DNA from: a virus
Virus record (IMG/VR): IMGVR_UViG_3300035180_000125
Span: 1-55,049 of that record
Reading direction: 5' to 3' (one strand)
Length of the DNA stretch: 55,049 bases
In this document: piece after piece, positions 39,001 through 47,200 of the stretch
Layout of the letters: every line of letters starts with the position of its first letter
Position numbering within the stretch: the first letter of the stretch is position 1
Notes under the pieces: generated by a model
Told to the model about the DNA's origin: nothing
The model's database searches: none
Seen by the model: the letters and a program-made list of their open reading frames with translations, nothing else
Program-made: the position numbers and the translations under genes

Positions 39001-42000
39001 GTACCTGCGTATGACGCTGTGCTGTTTGTTGAGCGGATGTACAGGCCAGCGTACAGCGTTTCAACAGTGTTGAACGTCGCTCCAACGTTACAGCGATACC
39101 AGCCATTTCCAAGCGATGTAATCGTCGCTGTCGGTGTTGTTGCTGTTCCAGTTGCTACAGCGGCTGTTGACACAGTGCCAGCCGACAAATCGAACACAGC
39201 CGATACACCGTTTACAACGCTTCCGCTTCCGAGTGTCATTCTAACGAATGACCGCTCAGCAGCTTTAACGTCGTAGTATGCATTACGAGTTCCAACAGCA
39301 GACAGTACATATGACTGATACAGACTTTGGTTACTTGAAGTAGCATTTTCAGTGATCTTCATCACTGAGCCAGTCGAACCGTCTTCAAGAGTTACGCCAG
39401 CAGTCACAGTCTTTGTGATTACCGGGGCGTCAGACAACCACACAGCATTTGTGAAGTCTTCTGACCACAACAGGCCGTTTGCGATGTACGGGTTAGCTGT
39501 TGTAGCTCCACCGTACACGTCGTACTGTTCGTTTAGCACAGAAGAGCCGTCAGCCCGCGCAAGCACGTTAAGGCGGTACGACCGCCCGGTTGCGCTGATC
39601 TGAGAGTTGTTGTCAACGTCCATCAGACCGACTGCAATACCAGTCGGCTGTGTTGTCGAAGACAAGCCTCGTGAGAAAGCCCTAAACTGACGGATACCGA
39701 GCCCGGCAGAAGTTACCTTACCGCCTCCAGCGCCAGACAGTGTTCCATCTGCCGCAATCGTCACAGAGGTATTCTCCACAGCAGAGGCTGCATAGAACTC
39801 TTGACGAGAAGACTCTGTTCCGTCGATGCACTGGATTGACGGCTGTCCAAATTGCGCAGTAACAGCCAGGGTGAATGCAGTAGACTTGTACAGGCCGTTC
39901 CGCACTGCAAAGATACTTGCGTTAGCTGCCCAGCAGAAGTTTGTTCCGCCAGTGAGCTTAGCACCAGTAAGGCAGTCGTAAACTCCGGCATCAGAGTTCG
40001 TCATACCCGTAGAACCGGCTGGGTAGATATACCCTACCACGATATACCAACGGTCTTGAACGAGGCTTGATACGGAGACACCTGCAAAATAGCCGTCCAA
40101 CTGTAGCGTTGATGTGTTAAGGTCGCAAATGTTCGAGTCGCCTTGCTGCACTCCGATGTATACGATTCCGCCATCTGTGTTTGTCCCGACCCTGCGCACA
40201 GGGATGATGTATCGGTATGTCTTACTGTCTGAAACCGTCACGTCGCGTGAAATAGGGCCACCTTGCCAGTTGAACTGGCCGACAGTGCTAGTGACTTGCC
40301 AGACACGCTGCTGCGTATTATCAGACCCAGCCATCATGAGCTGAGTTTGAACTCCGACAGACCCGTACCCAGTCCAGCCATCGACACCGATGGCCCACCG
40401 AGAAGGGTCAACCATGTTTCGGCGAAGCGACTCCTGAGAGAATCCGTATCCCTGTTGGTCAACGATGTTCGCAATCGACAGAGGTGAACCTGCTGCAAGA
40501 ATCACATTACCAGCCGCATCCTTGATGCTGAGCCCGCGAGTATCAATCTTAGTTGCAGTCAGGGAACCGTCAACAACAACTGAAGCGTCAACCGCATCAA
40601 CGAGTCGAAGGTTCTGGCAAGCTTGCTGAATCAGGTTAGACCCGATTGTGCTGTACTGCATCCAGATGCCAACACGGATATAAGCCACGTTGGACGGAAT
40701 AAGCCGCGATGGCATTCCAGCGCCGAACTGTCCGCCGCACTCTACCCATTGATTTTGAGGCGACACGAGCCCGCCAAACACGTATCCAGCGTAAATCCCG
40801 CCCCAACCAGTCGAAGTAACCTCTGTACCAGTCGCAGTGAACATGCGAACGTAGAGGTACATATTCCGGTCTGATCCAGTACCTGAAAACAGATTTGCTG
40901 TAAGCTTGTAAGTCTTCGCGGGATTGATCTGGATATTACGGCTCTCCGCACGCGAGTCGAGGGTAGTCGAGTCGATGTACAGATTACCTGCGGCGCCAGT
41001 TGCAGTTGTGTTGCTCTTGTAAGCTACAGCTCCAGTCGTGATAGTCCAAGCGGCTGGGTCTGAGAACGATGGGTCATCGTTCATGGCACTGCCCTTCCCA
41101 GTAACCTTAAGCTTATCTGTCGTGATTTCGTTTGCACCAATCTTACCAGCAGTGACGGCGTTAGCTGCGAGTGCAGCAGTACCGACAGTACCTGAAACAA
41201 GAAGGTTTCCATCGACAACAGCATTGACGAGCGACCATGACGTTCCGTTCCAAAACTTCGTCTGTGAAAAGCTCACAGAGTTGTTATACTGGACAACTAC
41301 GTCATTCAGGATCGGTCCACCACTCGCCGTGGCCGTCGTTGTTGCCAAGGTGTCGCTGTAAGTGTTAGTGCCTCCAGAGAGCGCGACGTAAAACGTTTGC
41401 GAGCCACGCTGACCGTTCACCCCATTAGTGCCGTTTGTACCATTGGTTCCGTTCGTTCCAGCAGCACCGATGGCGTACACAGTCGTGCTGTTCCACGTAG
41501 CAGAGCTAGTGGTAGTCGTGAGAGCATCGGAAACCTTCACAGAGATAGCCCAGAGCGTTTGTCCTGCCACGGCAGCACCGGGGGTAAGGTTCCAGCCGTT
41601 AGGCGTTGTAGGGGCTGTAAACGCGCCTGTGGCCCATGTGTAGGTAGACGTTCCAGACGGGTAGGTAGTAGGCGCAGCAGCGGCCCACTGGTAGACTTCC
41701 AGCACGCCAACACGCTGACCGTTGAGGCCATTGGTTCCGTTCGTTCCGGCTGCGCCAGACGGAGAAGACGAGGTAGCAGTCCACGTAACTGCGGACGTTG
41801 TAGATGTGCCAGAGTCTGCAAAGACCTGACGCACCACGTAGAGGGTTTGACCGTTGACAGCCGCAGGAGGCGTCAAGCTCCATCCGTTAAGTGTGGCAGG
41901 GGCAGTGAACTGACCAGTCGCCCAAGTATAGGTAGACGTTCCAGACGGAAATGTAGCAGGAGCTGCAACAGCCCATTGATACATTTCGAGAATCGCTGTT

Positions 42001-42782
42001 CGAGTTCCGTTCGTTCCACTAGAGCCAGCATTTGCCTTCGACAGAGTGAAAACCTTGTCGATTGTCGTAGTGCCAAACGTGGCACGAAGCGTCAAAGTGG
42101 TGACATTCTTCGCAGTAGGATATGCAGCCGTAACTGCATAAGCCCCCGCGCTAGCGCCAGAAGCTGTAAGTGTGTAGGTCAGCGTATCTGGGTTTCCGCC
42201 AGCTACAAGAGAGAACGTGCAAACTGAGGTTACATCCGTAGTGCCTTGGAATACCTTGAAGTTTCCAGACGCACCAGTGTAGCTAGTAACGTTCCCTGCG
42301 TTGTCGCCGGGGAGCGTGTGAGCTTCGTTTGTCAGGTATCCAGTCAGTGAATCAATACCTTCGCGGACCTTTACAACTGTCAAGTCATCAGTATACGTCA
42401 CACTGTTTTCAGTCAGCGTGAGGCGCAGGGTAACTGCATCAGACGTGAGTTGTGCTGGCGTGAACGTGAATACTCCAGCCGTAAGTGCAGGCACAACCGA
42501 CATCGTACCGCTACCGGAAACGATTGTCAGTGTAGGTGTAGCAGTCAAATTGCGCACGTTCGCGGTCACTGTGATTGACGCAGGCGTAGTGCTACCCGAC
42601 TTAGGGATTTGGAAAATCTGCGAAGTCGAAGACAGCCAGATTTGCTTTGTTCCTTCAACGATAAGTCCAAGGCCAGTCACGTTAGACTGACTTACTTGGA
42701 TGTTATCCGCCATCGTGACAAGATTCAGACGAGGGCTTGTGAGCGGGAGCTGAACGTCACGCGCATTGACTACTGTTGCCAT
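36045..42782 (-). CDS. Giant central tail fibre / tip protein (2245 aa)
   Basis: The longest gene. The N-terminal Ig-like region is followed by two about 90-residue tandem repeats (each with YPSGTSTYTWATG or FPSGTSTYTWATG) separated by collagen-like GTNGTNG linkers. Then come KIGANEITTDKLKV and several beta-sandwich modules that look like LamG or carbohydrate-binding domains. A fibre-base-like AAKITAGTITTDKLEVNAVN and a beta-rich end close the protein. TDKL segments are common in lambda gpJ-type tip proteins. It probably contacts the cell surface. ATG 42782 overlaps the upstream stop. Confidence 0.8.
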   Translation of the reverse strand: MATVVNARDVQLPLTSPRLNLVTMADNIQVSQSNVTGLGLIVEGTKQIWLSSTSQIFQIPKSGSTTPASITVTANVRNLTATPTLTIVSGSGTMSVVPALTAGVFTFTPAQLTSDAVTLRLTLTENSVTYTDDLTVVKVREGIDSLTGYLTNEAHTLPGDNAGNVTSYTGASGNFKVFQGTTDVTSVCTFSLVAGGNPDTLTYTLTASGASAGAYAVTAAYPTAKNVTTLTLRATFGTTTIDKVFTLSKANAGSSGTNGTRTAILEMYQWAVAAPATFPSGTSTYTWATGQFTAPATLNGWSLTPPAAVNGQTLYVVRQVFADSGTSTTSAVTWTATSSSPSGAAGTNGTNGLNGQRVGVLEVYQWAAAAPTTYPSGTSTYTWATGAFTAPTTPNGWNLTPGAAVAGQTLWAISVKVSDALTTTTSSATWNSTTVYAIGAAGTNGTNGTNGTNGVNGQRGSQTFYVALSGGTNTYSDTLATTTATASGGPILNDVVVQYNNSVSFSQTKFWNGTSWSLVNAVVDGNLLVSGTVGTAALAANAVTAGKIGANEITTDKLKVTGKGSAMNDDPSFSDPAAWTITTGAVAYKSNTTATGAAGNLYIDSTTLDSRAESRNIQINPAKTYKLTANLFSGTGSDRNMYLYVRMFTATGTEVTSTGWGGIYAGYVFGGLVSPQNQWVECGGQFGAGMPSRLIPSNVAYIRVGIWMQYSTIGSNLIQQACQNLRLVDAVDASVVVDGSLTATKIDTRGLSIKDAAGNVILAAGSPLSIANIVDQQGYGFSQESLRRNMVDPSRWAIGVDGWTGYGSVGVQTQLMMAGSDNTQQRVWQVTSTVGQFNWQGGPISRDVTVSDSKTYRYIIPVRRVGTNTDGGIVYIGVQQGDSNICDLNTSTLQLDGYFAGVSVSSLVQDRWYIVVGYIYPAGSTGMTNSDAGVYDCLTGAKLTGGTNFCWAANASIFAVRNGLYKSTAFTLAVTAQFGQPSIQCIDGTESSRQEFYAASAVENTSVTIAADGTLSGAGGGKVTSAGLGIRQFRAFSRGLSSTTQPTGIAVGLMDVDNNSQISATGRSYRLNVLARADGSSVLNEQYDVYGGATTANPYIANGLLWSEDFTNAVWLSDAPVITKTVTAGVTLEDGSTGSVMKITENATSSNQSLYQSYVLSAVGTRNAYYDVKAAERSFVRMTLGSGSVVNGVSAVFDLSAGTVSTAAVATGTATTPTATITSLGNGWYRCNVGATFNTVETLYAGLYIRSTNSTASYAGTVGSGVYVRRAQLGFGTVYRKYRVTSSAVRYLDAAALAEDLNATDASQLVVVTTFDEPMSNRLTGGLDTAIYRCGGSRSIFGSTNFKGRASYVLVGIPGCGEGNGYESYAGDVTNDPNAWSLVTFSLQNGLLNVSGTGSNPRALTDYGYTGDMEATAGVTLARTGAVTVSGSSVTKTTGTLLWDAAVYSVERYVGGAYVTFSPAQTNSAFMLGLNTDPTSDANFASIDYAFCIQNDGKVSVYESGTAVAVGLPTYAVGDVFTVTYDGSNVRYYQNTTLLRTVAASANLALYLDSSFHGLNATATKIKFGHLSSNNWASVGGSGKPADNATVGAQLGVNMKDSGGTVLADGAVLNSALDIGGSNLWKNSEATTFGSLISGTAALSLVSQTLPNGLTGNVIQVVTTTASVIRVANVIRGNDIYAVSMYHKVATGTANTTLDICDVAPSPNTLASTTSWQYYKLEGHTVSNYTAATFNFIDINIPTGITLHIWHPQCEYGNKVTDWKPAVEDVSASITTAGTTATWTGVSGTGKPADNANNTSVDASGSIQGVSSGAGTQVSNAVLAFAGNLCYNSDFSHGLQGWTVSNNPFTATYDYINSSHLGMAGVSWTVNGGVGEGTTTLQVWQNNTTATGYFEILSDQIPVVIGKRYVVSAYSGAHRCNVDVFVYTYNSSGTMVGSYGNDADYNAASAAGGLLLSGYKRHQQAFTVPAGVAYARVALRKFGTISPNTDSWMFISRVKLEEVGLSGSTAGPWNPPGFGVSSTRPINASNASTYIASAAIGDAQIGSLNAAKITAGTITTDKLEVNAVNILARAAASSGFVNDWLANVNYESKTLNGPSIAAVANRKLETTGHISIAIEFPAEATSVVYVGVVVDAYFSYSGAPAAPGLYPPGPNAREFGMSDIRPVIGFSPASGVNNVKGAYLTVPFKAYVTPTADVTAIPVVRYTVYYLSSTLTPVTTPVFSATFSNTESYSRAEFSTWVTKV

Positions 42783-44251
42783 TAGATTAGTACCTCAAAG
42801 TCTACTTTAGGGCTGATCCAATCTTTCGTGATTGAGATAATCTGCCCTGTTTTACCGCTTGATAGCCCGAAGCGGCTGTGCTTGATTGTCTGGCTATTAC
42901 CGAGTTCTTCTTGAACAAGCGAGTAATACCCTGTGTATTTGTACACCCTGCGCTGGACGTTGAACATATTCAAACGTCGCAGTGCTTCTGTGGTAGCGTC
43001 CGACGCTGTGAGAAGCAAAGTCTCAACCATTGTCGGGTCGGTGTACAGGTTATAATTTGCCGCTGCTGCGGTATCTGTTCTCGTAACAGTCAACCATTCC
43101 TCTGCGTACAGTGCAATATGCGCCGCAGGAATACCAGTTTCCAAATTACTCTGAACAGTCCAGTTCTTGCAGTATCCGAGTTTTACACTGGCAACAACAG
43201 GGACCAATTGTGAAACTTCAATGGACCGCTCAACCATGTCAGCCGCAGTAACCGTAGTTCCAGCACTACCTTGCGGAAGCGTCAGCTTTACGATTGACAT
43301 AAGCCCAGCCTGAGACATCACAAGTCTAGCGCCGACACTAGATGCCACCTTGTTGCAAGCCTCAAGAACGTTTGTCCGGTCCTTCATGTACAACCCGATG
43401 GGTTGCGTGTGGGCTGCTGCAAACGTTGCTAGTTTGGTTGTGTCGAGGTCGGCTGTGGTGAACCGCTGAGTTGCACTACCAAAACCCGTCACAAGCCTCT
43501 GAACGATGCCAACCACGTCATTGACGTAAGTCGTGTTCTTGTCGCCCTGTACGCTGCATGTGACAGTCCCTACTGGCGGCTTTGTCAGCCTGAACTTGCC
43601 AGTCGTCAAAAACGGTGTGATAGCTACAGGTACACCGTTGTCACGAACTTCGATAATGCTCTCGATGGGTCCGTTGTGAACTTGGTACTCATACAGTGCT
43701 GCGTCAACAAGTACAGGCCCAATGTTGTGGCACTCGCCAAAACACAGAGGAATTAGATTGTCAGCAAAAGACGTTGCCCCGCCAATCTTTGTCTCTGAGA
43801 CTGGAGTGTTTAGTCTCTGAAGTTTATCACTGATCTTGATATTGATTCTGGTGCGCGACCGAGTATCAATTCCAGTAGTGATGCCGTTGAAAATTTGCCT
43901 GAAGTCTGCCCGAGGCCACGATACGTCGCCTACGAAAATTTCAAGCTGCCTGTTGCTCCAATAATCGTCAAGCCAACTATCAAGAGAGCCGTCGATATTG
44001 TTTAGCTCAATATCCCCGAAGCTGAGCGACACATTGCCGTCCAGAGCCAGGGATTGCGTGTATTTGATTCCGCCTACTACCAATGGACTGTAGAGCGTGT
44101 TGGCAGGGGTGTCTGACGCTCCCGTCACATACCCCCGATTAGAGAGGTAACGTGTCACCACACTACCTCCCACCTTCACATCTACTTCCACAAGGATACA
44201 GCGAATTGCAGCGGGATTATCCAGCCACGCTGCGAATTCTTGACCCGTCAT
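42782..44251 (-). CDS. Tail tip / distal tail protein (489 aa)
   Basis: Directly after the tape measure, where distal-tail and baseplate-hub proteins lie. It starts MTGQEFAAWLDNPAAIRCIL and has beta-rich tail-hub features (QLEIFVGDVSWPRADFRQIF, RTRINIKISDKLQRLNTPVS). No Pfam domain is certain. It would join the tail tube to the fibre at 36045. Confidence 0.7.
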   Translation of the reverse strand: MTGQEFAAWLDNPAAIRCILVEVDVKVGGSVVTRYLSNRGYVTGASDTPANTLYSPLVVGGIKYTQSLALDGNVSLSFGDIELNNIDGSLDSWLDDYWSNRQLEIFVGDVSWPRADFRQIFNGITTGIDTRSRTRINIKISDKLQRLNTPVSETKIGGATSFADNLIPLCFGECHNIGPVLVDAALYEYQVHNGPIESIIEVRDNGVPVAITPFLTTGKFRLTKPPVGTVTCSVQGDKNTTYVNDVVGIVQRLVTGFGSATQRFTTADLDTTKLATFAAAHTQPIGLYMKDRTNVLEACNKVASSVGARLVMSQAGLMSIVKLTLPQGSAGTTVTAADMVERSIEVSQLVPVVASVKLGYCKNWTVQSNLETGIPAAHIALYAEEWLTVTRTDTAAAANYNLYTDPTMVETLLLTASDATTEALRRLNMFNVQRRVYKYTGYYSLVQEELGNSQTIKHSRFGLSSGKTGQIISITKDWISPKVDFEVLI

Positions 44252-47200
44252 GAGAGAGTTACCTTAGCCCTTTCAGCATAAGAGTTTGCACCAACAGCAT
44301 CCATCGTACCTTCCACGACAGCTTGAGCATTACGCTCTTGTGCGTCGTAGTTAGCTGCAATAAGCTGACCAGTCTGTTCACGTTGTCCTTCGCGCAGGTT
44401 CTGAACTTCTTGGCGCAGGGCCTTGATTTCAGATACAAGAGCTTCGTCAGACTTCAGACCATACTGTGCGTAGTCCATCTGATATGCTTTGTTTTCAGAG
44501 GCCGTCAGCACCGCTTCACCTTGGTGAAGCTCTGCAACGTACCCGTCAAACGGGACATATGAAAGACCGTTTGCGTGTGAGCCGTTGATGGTTGATGCCA
44601 CTACACCCATACTCATAACAGCTCGCAGCTCTTCAATTGCTTGAGTAACTGTGAGAACGCTTTCGTTGATCGTGATAAGTCCGTCTACTTGCTTGTTCAG
44701 GGCATCGAGGCTCTGCTGCTGGACAGTTGCCTGACCAGCAGTGCTAGATTCGAGTGCCGCAGTTTCTGCAAGAACACGGTTGAAATCTGCTGTGTACTGT
44801 TCACCAGAGGCAAACATATCACGAGACATCTTCAGGAACTCTGTCGCTACGCTTTCAAAGTTCGAGATTGCAGTTTCATCGCCAGCCTGAGCACGCTTTG
44901 AAACGTCGTCGTATCGCTCCAGCTCTGTCAGGTACTTTTCAGTGCCAGACAGCGGAGACATATCCCCAGTAATCAGCGACGACTTGAAATCTCCAAGAGA
45001 CTTCGAGAAGTCCAAGAACTTGTCACGAAGGTTAGTGATAGACCCGGCTTCGTTGTCATACGCTGTACGAAGCTTGTCGCGTGCAGCAGATACAGCAGCG
45101 TCCGCAGAATCGGCCAGCTCGGCAAAAGCGCCTGAGAGTGTCAGCACCTTGATTGCAAGGGCTTCTCCTTCTGCACCTGAAGCGTTGAGTTGGTCAATCA
45201 GAGAACGGAACCCGTCCTTCGTGATCGGCATTTCAACACCAAGCTTTGCAAACTCGATTCGGAGCTTAGAGAGCTTCGAGGCATTGCGTTCAGCTTCACT
45301 GAAGAACCCTTCGCTATAGGCGTCGAGCGCATCAATAAGCTCTTGCAGGCCACCAGCAGCGCGGATAAGGTCACGATTTAGGTCTGTACCAAGGCCAACC
45401 GCGTCTAGCTTGTCGCGTGCAGATACGAGGTCTTTGTACAGTGCAACCATATCTTCAACAGACCCAGAGAAGTCGTTGATTATTTCACCGATACCGTTTG
45501 CCACTTGCGTTTGGAACTTGAAGACGTGTCCGAGGATTCGGACTGTCATGAAGTCTTTCAGCTCAGACTCTTGCTTCAGAATGCTCTGACGAACAATTTC
45601 TGTAGCTACGTCGCCTTGCTTGTTAATGATTGTTGAAAAATCAACAGCAGCGATGCCGAGCTTTTCAAGCTGAAACTTCGCAGTCTCTACGCCCGATGCC
45701 ACCCGTACAAGAGTCTCAAGATAACCTTCACCGACCTTCTGGAAGTCGTCAAGGCCGGGGATAGCAGCCTTAGCAATTCTATCTCCAGCAGCACTAAACA
45801 CTGCGCTCAACTTTTCCTTGATCTGTTCAGCAGAAAGGCCATCAAGCTTGATCTTGCCGATGTCAACAACGAACCCGCGCAGGCGGTTTTCGATGTCCCC
45901 GAGTGGCATTCCAAGTGCTTGACCAGCAGACGAAACAGCGTCGTGGAATCCACGGAAAATCTTCGTGAATTGGTCAGAAGTTTCTGCGCCAGCTTGGCCG
46001 TAGATCGTCTCGTTGCTAGTTGAAGTTGTGATCCCGAGGGTCTTCTTCTTCTTCTCGATGTCCGCGTATACTTGGGCATTATACCCGCGAGTCATAATGC
46101 TGTCAAGGCTTTGAGCACTTCCGTAAAGCCCTTGCCCCTGTACAGAGGTCTTGGTGCCAAACAGATTTGCTACCTTGTTTACAGCCCAGCTTGACAGGCC
46201 CCCAGTAATCTTGTCCAGCCCTTGAATCTTATCAAGGAAGTGCCCGGCCGACGCCAGCGCATTCCCAAGGCCGCTACGCTCAAATCCTACGTCAATTCCG
46301 GCTTGGCCGGGGTCTACGCCCACACCACGGGACACCAAGTTCGCCAGACCGCCCATGCTTGCGTCAATAGAACGCAGGCTTGCAGCCATCTGCGAGGAGT
46401 AGCGCATAGTTGTCGTGTCAACCTCTTCGAGAGCAGAAATCGAGTTTTCAATACTCTTGCTAGCGGCTCCAGAGCCGCCGAGTACAGTGCCAGTTCCGGC
46501 GTTACCTTGGTCAACCGAGCCACCGCTACCACCGCCGACTGCTACACCAATAGCTGCCAGCATTGCCGCAACCATAGCGAAAGCAGGAATGTTTGCAGGG
46601 AACGGTGCTGCCAACGCGCTAGTCAGCGCAGTAATAGCGTTAGCCCCCTGCTTCGTGCCTTCTGCTGCGACGTGAGGGCCTACAGACGCAACTTCAGCCG
46701 CAGTCTCAGTTGCCTTAGAAGTCACAAACAGGGATGTGAATGCTTCGAGAAGCCCAGACTTTTCAACGAACGACTTGATAGACATGGCAATCTCAAAAGC
46801 ACGGAAAGTCTTTTCCGCCGCTTCGAGCGCCTTGTATCCGCGAGAGCCTTCAGCGAAGTATCCCTTAGCCGCACCGGCCATATCGCCATACGACTTGATT
46901 CGAGCTTCGGCTTCAAACTCCGCAGCTTCCTTCATCATCTTGGCCTTCTTGTCCGGGTCAGTTTCCTTGTTGACAAGTTCCCAAGCCTTCTTAACCGTGC
47001 TCATTCGCGCTTCGTACTTGTCGAAAGCGTTAACCAGGGCATCTACAGCCTTGAGGCCCTTACCCATTCCATTTGCGAGAGCATCACCAAACTTCTCTGC
47101 CCGCTTCGGGTCCATGAGCTTGTTGAACTCTTCCTCGACTTGGAGTGACCCAAGCTTTCCAGACGCCGCAGCAATTCGTTCACGCACAGCAAGCTGGGCC

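Noticed and set aside
41397-42227. 276-codon rightward frame opposite the giant fibre gene
   Set aside because: An Arg/Ser/Cys-rich antisense shadow caused by the repetitive codon use of the fibre gene; the same holds for frames at 46222-47148 and 47783-48781.
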